A stretch of DNA of 64,000 nt. Origin: Leptospira sp. (GTDB lineage Bacteria > Spirochaetota > Leptospiria > Leptospirales > Leptospiraceae). Shown here in pieces: positions 45,195-55,531 of the stretch. The DNA is taken from positions 1-64,000 of the forward strand of contig JACVCB010000015.1 of the NCBI GenBank assembly GCA_016742255.1, written 5' to 3'. The notes under the pieces are model-generated. The model worked only from the letters and a program-made list of their open reading frames with translations, made no database searches and had not been told where the DNA came from. The first letter of the stretch is position 1. Each line of letters begins with the position of its first letter. Made by a program: the position numbers and the translations under genes.

Positions 45195-46775
45195 ATGTCT
45201 GAATCACAATCCCCTAATTCCCCCAAACGCCCACTCTCGAATGTGGCGAAGTATTCGTTATTATTTGCCTCTTGGTTCTTTTTATCTGCCATTTCGTTTT
45301 ATTTGGGAATGAATCTCATGCAAAATTCAGGCTCCACACTGGTTTTGAAAGACCTTCCGAAAACGGGAAATACAAACCCAAGTGTAGTCGAAGCATCCAC
45401 TCCATCTCTTGGCACTCCTTCTGAAATGGAGACGGGAGAGAAAAAAGAAACGAAAGATCCTGTCACAGTGGAAGAAGAAGTTGTGGAAACACCAAACTTT
45501 GTTCCAGATGAGAACGTAAGTTTTCGTTCTTCCGCATGGTCGACTGACTGGACGGCGATGAAAAAAACAGTCCACCTCTATAATGAAATCCATCCGTTTA
45601 TCTATACAATGAAAGGTGGGCTTTCTAATAACGGGGAACTCATTTCCAGTTGGTCAAGTACGTCTCGAAAGGAACGAGTCCAAGAACTCCGTGCCTTAAA
45701 TCCAAAAGTCAAAATCATCCCTACCATTTTCCGTTGGGAAAATCCAAAAGAAAAAATCCAAGAGAACATTGGTATGGGCGGACGAAGTGACATCCGTGAC
45801 CACCACATCCAAGTGATTGTGAATGAAATCTTGACCTATGGGTATGATGGAATCGACATCGACTACGAAGGGATGTCTTGTGATAAAAAAGAAAAGTTCG
45901 AAGAATTTTTTGCCCTTCTTGCCAAAGAAGTTCATAAAAAAGGAAAACTCATCTCTGTTGCAGTCCATCCAAAAACCCCAGCAGAAAAATCAAAAAAGAA
46001 AGAACTCCAATGCCGTGGACTCTCTAAACCAATCCACTTAGACTTCCGTGAAAACTGGAGAGGACCAACTACCCATGATTATGAATTCCTTGCTAAACAC
46101 GCAGACCGTGTGAAAATTATGGCGTATGAACTCCACCCAAGGAAATACCATAACCCAGGTCCTGGTCCACAAGCACCTAACGTTTGGTTAAAAGACATCA
46201 TCACTTACGCGAAAAAAAGGGTCCCAACCCACAAACTTTATATGGCGATTCCAACCTATGGGTATGACTGGGCTCTCAATTGTAAGGCATCTGCGAAAGC
46301 AATTTACCATTCTGATGCACAAAGGATTAAATCCGGTACCCATAAAAACCGCCAACCCACTGATATCAACCGGATCTTAAATGAAGAAAATAAAGTGGCA
46401 AGTTGGAGAAACTTATCGAAGTTTTCGGACATTCATAAAAACCGAGCATATGAAGATCCATCCTTATGGTATACAAGTGGTGGTTGTGACCGAGTTGCAT
46501 TTTACATGAACAGACGTGCTTTTGAAGAAAAAATGACCCTTCTTCGTAAGTATGATTTGGGTGGATTTTCGTTCTGGCAACTAGTGACGGATAATGACCC
46601 AGAGATCAATGTGTATTTGAGTAAACTCGTACAAGGCCAACTTCCACCTGTGGAAAAGGCAAAAGACGAAGAGGAACCAAAGGAAGAAACAACGATCCAA
46701 AATTTGGAATCAAAAGAAGCTCTGAAAGTTTCCAATTCACAATCTAAATCCAAAACTAAAACAAAACAGTTTTAA
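45195..46775 (+). CDS. GH18-family glycoside hydrolase, membrane anchored
   Basis: A 526-residue protein. One N-terminal membrane segment (about residues 19-40) serves as an anchor, followed by a Ser/Thr/Glu-rich linker (about 45-105). The GH18 TIM barrel covers about 110-490, with the catalytic signature DGIDIDYEG (Asp218 to Glu225, the acid/base Glu). It ends near GGFSFWQLVTD with a lysine-rich tail. GH18 enzymes cut GlcNAc polymers, so peptidoglycan or an exogenous chitin-like glycan are candidates; the YaaH-like spore-cortex branch is a close layout. The gene is 1 bp upstream of the Sua5 gene. Confidence 0.88.
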   Translation: MSESQSPNSPKRPLSNVAKYSLLFASWFFLSAISFYLGMNLMQNSGSTLVLKDLPKTGNTNPSVVEASTPSLGTPSEMETGEKKETKDPVTVEEEVVETPNFVPDENVSFRSSAWSTDWTAMKKTVHLYNEIHPFIYTMKGGLSNNGELISSWSSTSRKERVQELRALNPKVKIIPTIFRWENPKEKIQENIGMGGRSDIRDHHIQVIVNEILTYGYDGIDIDYEGMSCDKKEKFEEFFALLAKEVHKKGKLISVAVHPKTPAEKSKKKELQCRGLSKPIHLDFRENWRGPTTHDYEFLAKHADRVKIMAYELHPRKYHNPGPGPQAPNVWLKDIITYAKKRVPTHKLYMAIPTYGYDWALNCKASAKAIYHSDAQRIKSGTHKNRQPTDINRILNEENKVASWRNLSKFSDIHKNRAYEDPSLWYTSGGCDRVAFYMNRRAFEEKMTLLRKYDLGGFSFWQLVTDNDPEINVYLSKLVQGQLPPVEKAKDEEEPKEETTIQNLESKEALKVSNSQSKSKTKTKQF

Positions 46776-46776
46776 C

Positions 46777-47769
46777 ATGAAAACACTTATCTCTTCGGAT
46801 GTTCGTTTGCTTGCGGGCCTCATCCGAAAGGGAGGAGTGGTTGTTTTTCCCACAGAGACAGTTTTCGGGATCGGTGCTTCTAGTTTTAACGAAGAGGCTT
46901 GCAAACGAATCTACAAAATCAAAGGGAGACCCAGTGACAACCCTCTCATCGCTCATTTTTCTACGATAGAAGCCATCAAATCTGTCTGTGAAGTGAGTGA
47001 AGTTGCAGTACGATTGTTATGCGAGTTTGCACCAGGACCTATCACACTTGTCCTTCCTAAAAAAAATTTAAAAGTTTTTCCAAAAGAGATGCCAACCCTT
47101 GGAGTGCGGATTCCCAAAAATCCAATCATTCGTGAGTGGATTGAGAAATGTGGCTCACCAATCTCTGCTCCTTCAGCTAATATATCGGGTAGACCTTCTC
47201 TAACTCGTATGACCGATGTTTTGCGTTATTTTGATGGGATTGTGGATGGAATTTTAGTGACTGAGGAACCAAGTTTGGGAATTGAATCTACTGTGGTTGG
47301 ATTGTTTGAAGATCCTCCTGTTTTGTTACGGCCAGGTTCCATTGAGTCAAATGAGCTCAAGCGATTGATCCCAAATTTAGTTTTGCCAAATTCAATTACG
47401 GAAAGAGGAGAGTTTGTTCCACCGAGTCCAGGGATGAAATACAAACACTATTCTCCCAAAGCGAACGTGAAACTCCTTCCTTCCGAAACATTCGTTTCGA
47501 AGTTTCTCCAATGTGGGAACAATTCCGACACTGCTTGGATTGGGTTTTCCTTCGCACCTGCAGAGGGTCACGATAATCCGACTCATCAATTCCATCCCAC
47601 TCGAGTGAAACTTGTTTCTTCCAACTGGGAATACAGCTCGGCACTCTATGCTTTTTTTGAAGCTTGTGACCAACTGGGTATAGAAGCCATCTATTGTGAA
47701 GAACCAAAGGAGGAGACAGGCAAAGAAGGCCTTCTCAATCGTTTGCAGAAAGCCTCAGAAGGGAACTAA
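46777..47769 (+). CDS. tsaC: L-threonylcarbamoyladenylate synthase (Sua5/YrdC)
   Basis: A 330-residue protein with an N-terminal YrdC domain (about 10-205): GGVVVFPTETVFGIGASS, then YKIKGRPSDNPLIAHF, PGPITLVLPKK and SAPSANISGRPSLT. A Sua5-type C-terminal domain follows (about 235-325) with SPGMKYKHYSPKA. It makes threonylcarbamoyl-AMP from threonine, bicarbonate and ATP for t6A37 of tRNA. It follows the GH18 gene by one base. Confidence 0.95.
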   Translation: MKTLISSDVRLLAGLIRKGGVVVFPTETVFGIGASSFNEEACKRIYKIKGRPSDNPLIAHFSTIEAIKSVCEVSEVAVRLLCEFAPGPITLVLPKKNLKVFPKEMPTLGVRIPKNPIIREWIEKCGSPISAPSANISGRPSLTRMTDVLRYFDGIVDGILVTEEPSLGIESTVVGLFEDPPVLLRPGSIESNELKRLIPNLVLPNSITERGEFVPPSPGMKYKHYSPKANVKLLPSETFVSKFLQCGNNSDTAWIGFSFAPAEGHDNPTHQFHPTRVKLVSSNWEYSSALYAFFEACDQLGIEAIYCEEPKEETGKEGLLNRLQKASEGN

Positions 47770-47867
47770 ATTCGAATCATTTCCTGTCCAGATTTCCACT
47801 CAGAACATATCAAAACGGATTCTATACCCGCAATCGTTTGGACTTCCATTTTGAATTCGTACGAAAA

Positions 47868-49523
47868 TTACCTTCGATTTTTCCAATGGAGTTTGGTATG
47901 AGAAAGGAGAGACACCTCACCAAGTGATTCCAAAAGATTCAATTCAGACAAAAGTCCACCGAGTAGTGGTATTTTATTTTTCAGATTGTAAGCTGGTAAT
48001 TCTTCAGTCACAAAAATTGCCTTTCCACCTAACTTTTCTTTGACGAATTTGATGGCATCGAGTAATCCACCGAGTGAATCGACAATATTATTTTCTGTGG
48101 TAGGTAAATATACCCTTCCCATTCCAATTTTAGGGAGGGTCTCCAGTGGAATATTTCTACCTTCTGATACTCGGCGGTAAAACAAGGCTTCTATTTTTTT
48201 GATTTGGGATTCTAGATACAAAATACTTTGTTTGGAAAGTGGTTGGAATTCGGAATGGATGTCTCGGAACGGATAAAACCCAACGGCTTCCTTATTCAAT
48301 TGAAACTTCTTATATAATTTTTGTAAATTGGCACGGATGCTTACGGCACCAATGGAACCTGTGATACAAACGGGGGAAGCAGTGATATGGTCAGTGGCAG
48401 TGGCTATATAATAACCACCACTTGCAACTGTATCTTTAAAGTAAGCAGTTACTAGTTTTGATTTTTTTAATTCTAAGATCTCTTGGTGGATTTGTTCTGA
48501 GTAAAATGCAGATCCCCCCGGTGAGGAAATTTCTAAGATGACAGCTTTTATTTTTTTATCTTCCGCTAATGCTTGCAAAGTGGGAATTAGGGAGAAGGCT
48601 TCAATTTTACCATTTTCTCTATTTTTATGTAAGTAATCTCCGCCAGTAATGTTTCCATCGATTGGAAGTACAACCACTTCCAATTTTCTTTTTGGAATCA
48701 GTGAAAAATCTTTTATCGCTTGGTAAAGAACGGGAAAACTAGGTGAATAAATTTTTCGATCTTCACTAAAAAATTCAGTCTCAGTTTTGATTCCTTGGAT
48801 GATACCCGCAGAAAGTAAATCATCAGCTGATAACATCGGTTTGTAAAAAAGGGATTCTAGAGATTTTTTTCCGCCCGTGAGTGCCTCTAAAATTACCGAA
48901 CGTAGGTTGAGAATGAGTGATTCTAAATTCTTTTTTGCCTCTTTTGAAAATTCGCCGCGAGTGAAACTTTCTGCAAAGGACTTATAGGGACCCGAGGCAA
49001 AGGCTTGCACTTCAATACCCCATGTTTTTAAAAATTTACCAAAAAACATCGGTTCGGCGCTCGGTAGCATCAAAGTAAATTCGGATTCCGGGGCAAGGTA
49101 AGTTTCATTTGCGACTGTGAGTAACAGTAAAGTCCCAAGTCCACCTTCTTTGGCAAACATCCGAATGGTTTTCCCAGAATCTCGAATGGCCATGAGTTCG
49201 TTTCTGATTTCATAAAACTCAGAAAGTGTCCATTCTAATGGAGGTAAATTGATATCAAGTGATTTGATTTTTGGATTTTTTCTGATGGTTGCGAGTAATA
49301 TGAGAAGTTCCAATCTTGTAATGGTTTCTTCTTTCCCTTGGAGTTTTTTGACAAAATAGGATTTGTATGAGTCCTCAAACCGAGGTGGCATTTCCAATTC
49401 ATACACATCACGGCCTCTTTGGAATAGGAGGCTTAGACGTAGATAAATTAGGTACAAAAGGCGGAAGGGCAAAAAAAGAATCAAAAAAAGAATTCGAAAC
49501 ACAGGCAGTCCTCTTCCTTCCAT
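47868..49523 (-). CDS. sppA: Signal peptide peptidase SppA, long form
   Basis: A 551-residue S49 protease of the two-domain type. A hydrophobic N-terminal segment (about 8-34) anchors it to the inner membrane. The catalytic dyad can be placed as in E. coli SppA: general base Lys181 in SGPYKSFAE of the N-terminal domain and nucleophile Ser369 in [10 protein letters not shown] of the C-terminal domain; ISSPGGSA and TGSIGAVS flank it. It degrades cleaved signal peptides in the membrane. Two start choices are possible: ATG at 49523 directly against AAGGA, or GTG at 49502 with AGAGGA 6 nt upstream. It is divergent from uvrA. Confidence 0.93.
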   Translation of the reverse strand: MEGRGLPVFRILFLILFLPFRLLYLIYLRLSLLFQRGRDVYELEMPPRFEDSYKSYFVKKLQGKEETITRLELLILLATIRKNPKIKSLDINLPPLEWTLSEFYEIRNELMAIRDSGKTIRMFAKEGGLGTLLLLTVANETYLAPESEFTLMLPSAEPMFFGKFLKTWGIEVQAFASGPYKSFAESFTRGEFSKEAKKNLESLILNLRSVILEALTGGKKSLESLFYKPMLSADDLLSAGIIQGIKTETEFFSEDRKIYSPSFPVLYQAIKDFSLIPKRKLEVVVLPIDGNITGGDYLHKNRENGKIEAFSLIPTLQALAEDKKIKAVILEISSPGGSAFYSEQIHQEILELKKSKLVTAYFKDTVASGGYYIATATDHITASPVCITGSIGAVSIRANLQKLYKKFQLNKEAVGFYPFRDIHSEFQPLSKQSILYLESQIKKIEALFYRRVSEGRNIPLETLPKIGMGRVYLPTTENNIVDSLGGLLDAIKFVKEKLGGKAIFVTEELPAYNLKNKIPLLGGLLSELNLLESLGEVSLLSHTKLHWKNRR

Positions 49524-49543
49524 TCCTTAAAATTCTTTCCAGA

Positions 49544-52435
49544 ATGAAAGAGGAAAACAAGCTATCCGATGTGGATTCCTTTATTCGTATTCGTGGCGCT
49601 CGTGAACATAACCTAAAAAACCTAAACCTCGACATTCCGAGAGACAAACTAGTGGTCATCACTGGTCTTTCGGGTTCTGGGAAGTCATCTCTTGCCTTTG
49701 ATACCATCTATGCAGAAGGGCAAAGGCGGTATGTGGAATCCCTTTCCAGTTATGCCAGACAATTCCTCGGTCAAATGGAAAAACCAGAAGTAGACCAAAT
49801 TGAGGGTTTAAGTCCTGCCATCTCCATCGAACAAAAAACCACTCATCGTAACCCTCGTTCAACGGTGGGAACTGTCACTGAGATTTACGATTACTTACGT
49901 TTGTTATACGCTCGTGTTGGAAAACCCCATTGTCCAAAATGTGGGACGGCAATCTCTAGTTTGTCAGTAGACCAAATCACAGACAGGATTAATATTTTCC
50001 CAGAAGGAACTAAACTTCAGATCCTTGCTCCTGTCATCCAAGGGAAAAAAGGAGAACACAAAGAAGTCCTGGAACGGTTCAAAAAGGAAGGGTTCAACAG
50101 GGTTCGTGTGAATGGAGAAGTGTATTCCCTCGAAGATGAGATTCCCTTAAAGAAAAACTTTAAAGCTGACATCGATATTGTTGTGGATCGGATCGTGATG
50201 AAACCAGGGATCCAATCTCGATTGTCGGATTCTGTGGAAACGGCTCTCAAAACAGCTGATGGAATTGTCGTTGTGGAAGACGGTGAAAAAGACCATCTTT
50301 TTTCCCAGAAACTTTCCTGTCCCAAATGTGATGATGTCAGTATCCCAGAACTCACTCCAAGGTTATTTTCTTTTAACTCTCCCTTTGGTGCTTGTTCCAA
50401 TTGTGATGGACTTGGTGCCTTACTCGAATTTGATGAAGCACTCCTTGTAACAGATAGAGAAGCTTCTCTTGCGGAAGGTTGTATCGAAGCTTGGGGTGGA
50501 TCTAAATCCAATTCTTATTGGTATATGGCCACCATACAGGCGTTATCTAAAAAATTGAAATTTAATTTAAATACTCCTTGGAAAGATTTATCGGACAAGG
50601 TAAAAAATACAATCCTTCATGGTGATGCATCCATTCACATTGATTATGATTTTCGGGGTGCCAATTCTCATTATGAATTTTCTCGTAATTATGAAGGAGT
50701 GATTCCCAATCTAAAACGCCGATACAAAGAAACAAAATCAGATTCCATGCGCCAATGGTTTGAATCCTTTATGACAAACCATGATTGTGATGAGTGCCAT
50801 GGCAAACGACTACGAAAGGAAGCACTTGCTGTCAAGGTGCAAGGGATTGGGATTGATGCCTATACAGGTTTTTCCATTGAAAAGGCACTTGAATTCACAA
50901 AACAATCGGAATACAAGGGTGCAGAAGACACCATCTCCAAACCCATCCTAAAAGAGATCTTACAAAGGTTACATTTTTTAAATGATGTGGGAGTCGGATA
51001 TCTAAATCTCAGCCGTTCTGCTGGAACGTTGTCTGGGGGAGAGATGCAACGGATTCGCCTCGCCACCCAAATTGGATCTCGGCTTATGGGAGTTCTTTAT
51101 ATCTTAGATGAACCTTCCATTGGACTCCACCAAAGGGACAATACAAAACTTGTACAAACCTTAAAGGGACTTCGCAATTTAGGAAATACTGTCCTCGTAG
51201 TCGAACATGACAAAGAGACGATGGAAGAAGCTGATTTTATCGTGGATATGGGTCCTGGTGCTGGTGTCCACGGCGGGGAAATTGTTGCGTTTGGAACTCC
51301 CGAACAAATCAAAAAAGACAAACATTCGGTAACTGGAAAATTTTTATCGGGTGAAAAACGAATCTCCATGCCAGAAACAAGAAGGTCTGGGAATGGTAAA
51401 TTTTTAAAAATTACAGGTGCTTCGCATAACAACCTTAAGAATATCGATGTATCCATTCCGCTAGGTACTTTAACTGTTGTTACTGGGGTTTCTGGCTCTG
51501 GAAAATCCACCTTAATCAATGAAATTCTCTACAAGGAACTCGCAAGTTCCGTGATGGGGATGAAACTTGTTCCAGGCAAACATAAAAAGATATTAGGCAA
51601 GGAACAAATTGACAAGGTCATTAATATTGACCAGTCAGCCATTGGAAGAACGCCACGTTCAAATCCCGCTACCTATACTGGTTTATTCACTTTTGTGCGT
51701 GAACTTTATAGTGGTTTAGAAGAAGCAAAAGTGAGGGGATATGGTCCTGGTAGGTTTAGTTTTAATGTGGCTGGGGGAAGGTGTGAAAAATGTGAAGGAG
51801 ATGGGATCTTAAAAATTGAAATGCATTTCCTTCCTGATATTTATGTGGAATGTGAAGTGTGTAAAGGAAAACGATACAACCGCGAAACATTGGAAGTAAA
51901 ATACAAAGGAAAAAATATTTCAGATGTTTTGGAGATGACTGTCGAAGAGGCAGTTGTGTTTTTTGAAAACATTCCGAATCTTAAACGAAAGTTAGACACC
52001 CTGATGGATGTTGGTTTAGGTTACATCAAACTTGGGCAAGCAGCTACAACTTTTTCTGGTGGGGAAGCACAAAGGATTAAACTTTCCACAGAACTTTCCA
52101 AACGCCCTACAGGTAAAACACTATATATCTTAGATGAACCGACAACGGGTCTGCATTTTGAAGACATTGAAAAACTTTTGTCCGTTTTACAAGTATTAGT
52201 GGATAAAGGAAATTCGATGGTCATCATTGAACACAATTTGGATGTGATCAAAGCTGGCGACTACATCATCGACATTGGCCCAGAAGGGGGAGATGGTGGT
52301 GGTGAAGTCATTGCCACAGGTACTCCAGAAGAAGTTGTTACAGTGAAACGATCGTTTACCGGTCAATACCTGAAAAAAGTATTGGAAGAAGAAAAGGTTC
52401 TTGATGCCAAACAGGCAAAGAAAAAGGGAAAATAG
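49544..52435 (+). CDS. uvrA: UvrABC system protein A (excinuclease ATPase)
   Basis: A 963-residue UvrA with both ABC modules: Walker A motifs [20 protein letters not shown] and [15 protein letters not shown], signatures [13 protein letters not shown] and [13 protein letters not shown], and Walker B motifs [12 protein letters not shown] and [12 protein letters not shown]. Zinc-finger cysteines are in place (CPKC, CSNC, CDEC, CEKCEG, CEVCKG). It recognises DNA damage with UvrB. The ATG at 49544 fits the family start (the conserved [15 protein letters not shown] follows); an upstream frame to 49367 overlaps sppA. Only 20 bp separate it from the divergent sppA ATG. Confidence 0.97.
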   Translation: MKEENKLSDVDSFIRIRGAREHNLKNLNLDIPRDKLVVITGLSGSGKSSLAFDTIYAEGQRRYVESLSSYARQFLGQMEKPEVDQIEGLSPAISIEQKTTHRNPRSTVGTVTEIYDYLRLLYARVGKPHCPKCGTAISSLSVDQITDRINIFPEGTKLQILAPVIQGKKGEHKEVLERFKKEGFNRVRVNGEVYSLEDEIPLKKNFKADIDIVVDRIVMKPGIQSRLSDSVETALKTADGIVVVEDGEKDHLFSQKLSCPKCDDVSIPELTPRLFSFNSPFGACSNCDGLGALLEFDEALLVTDREASLAEGCIEAWGGSKSNSYWYMATIQALSKKLKFNLNTPWKDLSDKVKNTILHGDASIHIDYDFRGANSHYEFSRNYEGVIPNLKRRYKETKSDSMRQWFESFMTNHDCDECHGKRLRKEALAVKVQGIGIDAYTGFSIEKALEFTKQSEYKGAEDTISKPILKEILQRLHFLNDVGVGYLNLSRSAGTLSGGEMQRIRLATQIGSRLMGVLYILDEPSIGLHQRDNTKLVQTLKGLRNLGNTVLVVEHDKETMEEADFIVDMGPGAGVHGGEIVAFGTPEQIKKDKHSVTGKFLSGEKRISMPETRRSGNGKFLKITGASHNNLKNIDVSIPLGTLTVVTGVSGSGKSTLINEILYKELASSVMGMKLVPGKHKKILGKEQIDKVINIDQSAIGRTPRSNPATYTGLFTFVRELYSGLEEAKVRGYGPGRFSFNVAGGRCEKCEGDGILKIEMHFLPDIYVECEVCKGKRYNRETLEVKYKGKNISDVLEMTVEEAVVFFENIPNLKRKLDTLMDVGLGYIKLGQAATTFSGGEAQRIKLSTELSKRPTGKTLYILDEPTTGLHFEDIEKLLSVLQVLVDKGNSMVIIEHNLDVIKAGDYIIDIGPEGGDGGGEVIATGTPEEVVTVKRSFTGQYLKKVLEEEKVLDAKQAKKKGK

Positions 52436-52440
52436 AATCT

Positions 52441-53439
52441 ATGGATGAATCTCCTTACCATTTATTTGCCAATTATGGTGAAAAAGATTCAATTTTTCCA
52501 AAAACAGTAGTTGAAAAAAATGGGTTTTACCGCAGTTGGAAGCCATATCTTTTTGCTTCTGGTTTTTATGACTTTATCTTAGGAAAAGAATCATATTTCG
52601 AATTCCAAAATAAAATCTCAACACTTGCAGAGGAACCAAATGGAGTATCTCTTGCTCTCTCTTGTATGGTTGAGGTGAATGTAGCAGGGGGGATCCTCCT
52701 TCATTCCAAGTACCCAAATCCTGGTTCCCATTTTGTATGGGATGCATTTCTCGGGGTAACACCACCAATCATTCTATCAGTTGGAGTAAGTGAACCTGGG
52801 TTTGAAGGGAAAATAAAAAAATTACAATCGTCTGTTACATCTGAAAAACTAACAGGAATTAAGTCATTTGTCACAAATGGGGGCGAAGCAAATTATATAT
52901 TTTGGGTTACAAAAAAAGAAAATGTAAATCCTGTTTACATTGTTCCCATACCCAAAGAAACAAATCATCCCTGTGTGGTCACTAAAGAAAGTTTCCATAC
53001 TGACTTTACGCCACTGGTCAGTCATTTGAAAATCCAAGTGAAAGACTTACCGATTTCATCTGGGAGTATCCTGATTGATGATTATGGTGAGTTGGGTTTG
53101 GAATTGAGGCTCAAGGAATTGTGTTCGCTTGTGTCTCTTCTGATTGGAAAAACCAAGGTATTATCTACATACGATTCCGATCTGAATCTGGAACGTAACA
53201 AACTCATCCAGTGGAAAGAATCCTTTCTCCATGGTTTCGACGGAAATCCCATAAAAGAGAAGTTACTGGAAGGATTTCCCTATCCAATTTTACCTCTTTT
53301 GCTCACTGTGACAAGGTATTACCAATTGGAGAAACCGGAAGACTTAAAAACCATTGATCCCGATTGGCAACTATTTGTCTGGGAAGATTCTTTGACCAAA
53401 TACCTTACACAATTAAAAAAACGAAACCAAACTTCCTAA
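52441..53439 (+). CDS. Divergent acyl-CoA-dehydrogenase-like protein, probably without enzyme activity
   Basis: A 332-residue protein whose middle reads like the beta domain of acyl-CoA dehydrogenases: ILSVGVSEPGFEGKIKKLQS matches the family's SVAVTEPGAGSD block, and LTGIKSFVTNGGEANYIFWV matches the LNGxKxFITNGGEAD block. The typical FAD and C-terminal helical motifs and the catalytic Glu region are not recognisable, and the length is below the usual 380 or so. It starts 5 bp after the uvrA stop and is co-directional. An enzyme function for a lipid-related acyl group is only inference. Confidence 0.7.
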   Translation: MDESPYHLFANYGEKDSIFPKTVVEKNGFYRSWKPYLFASGFYDFILGKESYFEFQNKISTLAEEPNGVSLALSCMVEVNVAGGILLHSKYPNPGSHFVWDAFLGVTPPIILSVGVSEPGFEGKIKKLQSSVTSEKLTGIKSFVTNGGEANYIFWVTKKENVNPVYIVPIPKETNHPCVVTKESFHTDFTPLVSHLKIQVKDLPISSGSILIDDYGELGLELRLKELCSLVSLLIGKTKVLSTYDSDLNLERNKLIQWKESFLHGFDGNPIKEKLLEGFPYPILPLLLTVTRYYQLEKPEDLKTIDPDWQLFVWEDSLTKYLTQLKKRNQTS

Positions 53440-53487
53440 CTCCTAAAAAAACCAAAGTTAGGTGATGGTTGATGAGTATCCCAAGAA

Positions 53488-54474
53488 TCAGTGTTTGTGG
53501 GTGTGACCTTTTCTTTGATTCCCTGTATGGTCAAAAGAATGACCATGTTCATGCCCGTGATGGCCAAATTCTCTCTCTGACTCTCGGATCGATAGAGTTT
53601 CTAACTTTGAAAGGGTACTTTCGGAAACAATTTCTACGGAAACAAAGGGAACTCCAAATTCTTCCTTTAATACTTTGTGAATTTCGAAAGTGATTTTATC
53701 ACGATTGGCATTGTCTTTTACAGCAACCTGGATTTCGACTGAAAACACACCAGAAGTGAGTTTTCGAATCGTAGTTTTAGGCACGGATTCAATTCCTTGT
53801 AAAACATGGATATGTTCTAATAGATGATCTTTGTCAAAATCACTTGTGTCAGCTTCGATTAAAATTTGGATCGATTCTTTGACGATACCGTATGAAGTTT
53901 TTAAAATAAAGAGTCCAAGTAAGATGCTAAGAATGCTATCGATCTGTTTCACACCCGTAAAACGAATGAGGAGTGCACCAAAAATCACAGCTAATGTGCC
54001 AAGTAAATCACTTAACACGTGCAAGTAGGCAGATTTTAAATTGAGGCTTGTTTTACTCACACCTACAAGTAATCCAGCCGAAATCATATTAATTCCAAAT
54101 CCGATGAGAGAATACATAAGCATTGTATCCGCCTCGACTTCAGCATTCCCATAATAACGTAAGTAACTTTCATATAAGATGAAAATTGCAATGGCGATCA
54201 GAAGTAGTCCGTTTAAAAAAGCAGCGATGACTTCAAAACGATGGAAACCAAACGGATATTTTTTGTTGGGTTTTTTTGCTGCGATGATAAGGGCAAAAAG
54301 AGAGATGATATGAGCAAATACATCGGTAAAAATATGGCCTGCATCTGCAAATAGAGCTAAACTCCCACTTTCCTTAGAACCAACCCATTCGATAAAAAAA
54401 ATCATCACCGACAATATGCCAGAGAGACTTAAAAAGAAAATGAGCTTACGCCTTCTCGGCCTTTGGTTAGTCAT
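53488..54474 (-). CDS. Cation diffusion facilitator (CDF) metal exporter
   Basis: A 328-residue CDF transporter with six membrane segments. Segment 2 has FADAGHIFTDVFAH and segment 5 has HVLSDLLGT, giving the HxxxD pair of zinc-type CDFs. A cytoplasmic C-terminal domain (about 210-300) and a His-rich tail (EFGHHGHEHGHSFDHTG, then GHTHKH) follow. It exports Zn2+ or a similar metal. The ATG at 54474 has GGTGGA about 4 nt upstream; a GTG at 54483 adds three residues. The start overlaps the stop of the OmpA coiled-coil gene, so translation is coupled. Confidence 0.92.
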   Translation of the reverse strand: MTNQRPRRRKLIFFLSLSGILSVMIFFIEWVGSKESGSLALFADAGHIFTDVFAHIISLFALIIAAKKPNKKYPFGFHRFEVIAAFLNGLLLIAIAIFILYESYLRYYGNAEVEADTMLMYSLIGFGINMISAGLLVGVSKTSLNLKSAYLHVLSDLLGTLAVIFGALLIRFTGVKQIDSILSILLGLFILKTSYGIVKESIQILIEADTSDFDKDHLLEHIHVLQGIESVPKTTIRKLTSGVFSVEIQVAVKDNANRDKITFEIHKVLKEEFGVPFVSVEIVSESTLSKLETLSIRESEREFGHHGHEHGHSFDHTGNQRKGHTHKH

Positions 54475-55531
54475 TGTTTCCACCCAAGGAACTAGTTGCT
54501 CTTGGTATCACAACAATATCTACCCGACGGTTGAGTGCTTTGTTTTCCTTTGTGCTATTGGGAACAATGGGTTGGTGTTCTCCATAACCTGCACTTGAAA
54601 AGTTTTTTGGATTAAGGTTTTTATTCTGTAAAATGAATTCTAAAACAGATAATGCTCGTTCGCTGGAGAGGTGCCAGTTATTTCTAAATTTGGTTTTGAT
54701 GGGCACATTGTCAGTATGGCCTTCCACAACAATGTAGTTTTCAGGATAGGCAGCCAAAATCTCTCGTATTTTTTCAATGGCAGGGAGAATCGCGGGTTTT
54801 AATTCGGATGATCCACTATCAAAAGAAATTTTATCATCTATGTTGATGATGAGTTTATTATGAAATCGTTTGAGTCGGATTTGCCCAGATGTGATTTCTT
54901 TTGCGAGTTTTTCTTCAAATTCTTTGGTTTGTTCCGAAAGCCTTTCCAATTCGCGTTTTTGTTCTTTGGTAAGTTTCCGTAAATTGGCTAGTTCTTCTTC
55001 TAAATTGCGAATTCTTTCTTTCAGTTCATCCATTTTGGATTCGTAAGTTTCGCGGAGTTTTTGTTCCTTTTGCAGGCACTCTCTTTCTTTTTCTTCTAAC
55101 TTACGTTTGAGTGCGTCGATTTCAGCTCTATCTTTCTCTTCTCGTTTTCTGTTTTCTTCTGCCAGTGTACGTTCTTTGTCGGTTCCTTTTTTCTCGATAC
55201 TACGAAGGCGCATGTCGTAATCGCGGAGTTTATCGGAATATTCATCTTGTTCTTTGGCACGATTCCGTTTTTCCAATTCTAAATCTTCTGTGATGTTTCG
55301 AATTTGGGATTGGAGGTCTTTTTTTTCTTCTTCTAATCGATTGAGTTCATTTTGGTGTTGTTTGCGAATGTCAGCAAGTTCCAGTTCTAATGCATATTTT
55401 TCTTTGTAGATTTGGTTGTATTCATAGGGAAAGTAGACCCAATCCGCTTGAACTTTCCCTGGTGTAACGAAACAGAGGGTAAGAAGAATGACGTTGAAGA
55501 TGGGGAAGAGGTGATGTTTATTTAGAATCAT
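54467..55531 (-). CDS. OmpA-domain protein with a long coiled coil
   Basis: A 354-residue protein. After a signal peptide (core FNVILLTLCFVTPGKVQA) comes a long Glu/Lys/Arg-rich coiled coil (about 38-215), then an OmpA C-terminal domain (about 230-345): ISFDSGSSELKPAILPAIEK, YIVVEGHTDNVPIKTKFRNN, HLSSERALSVLEFIL and ALNRRVDIVVI. There is no lipobox, so it is likely periplasmic, reaching from the peptidoglycan to another layer. It overlaps the upstream lipoprotein gene by 14 bp and the CDF gene downstream. Confidence 0.9.
   Translation of the reverse strand: MILNKHHLFPIFNVILLTLCFVTPGKVQADWVYFPYEYNQIYKEKYALELELADIRKQHQNELNRLEEEKKDLQSQIRNITEDLELEKRNRAKEQDEYSDKLRDYDMRLRSIEKKGTDKERTLAEENRKREEKDRAEIDALKRKLEEKERECLQKEQKLRETYESKMDELKERIRNLEEELANLRKLTKEQKRELERLSEQTKEFEEKLAKEITSGQIRLKRFHNKLIINIDDKISFDSGSSELKPAILPAIEKIREILAAYPENYIVVEGHTDNVPIKTKFRNNWHLSSERALSVLEFILQNKNLNPKNFSSAGYGEHQPIVPNSTKENKALNRRVDIVVIPRATSSLGGNND

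Noticed and set aside
49490..49560. LexA-type operator before uvrA
   Set aside because: I looked for the TTTGN5CAAA pattern reported for Leptospira and for other LexA-like palindromes in this short interval and saw none.
50017..50511. Open frame of 164 codons on the minus strand
   Set aside because: It lies wholly inside uvrA, whose ABC and zinc motifs fix the real frame; the translation is low-complexity Ser/Pro-rich and typical of a reverse-strand shadow.
53435..53462. Inverted repeat CCTAAC...GTTAGG between the acyl-CoA-dehydrogenase-like and CDF genes
   Set aside because: The T/A run lies in the loop and there is no clear T run right after the stem on either strand, so a terminator is not supported.
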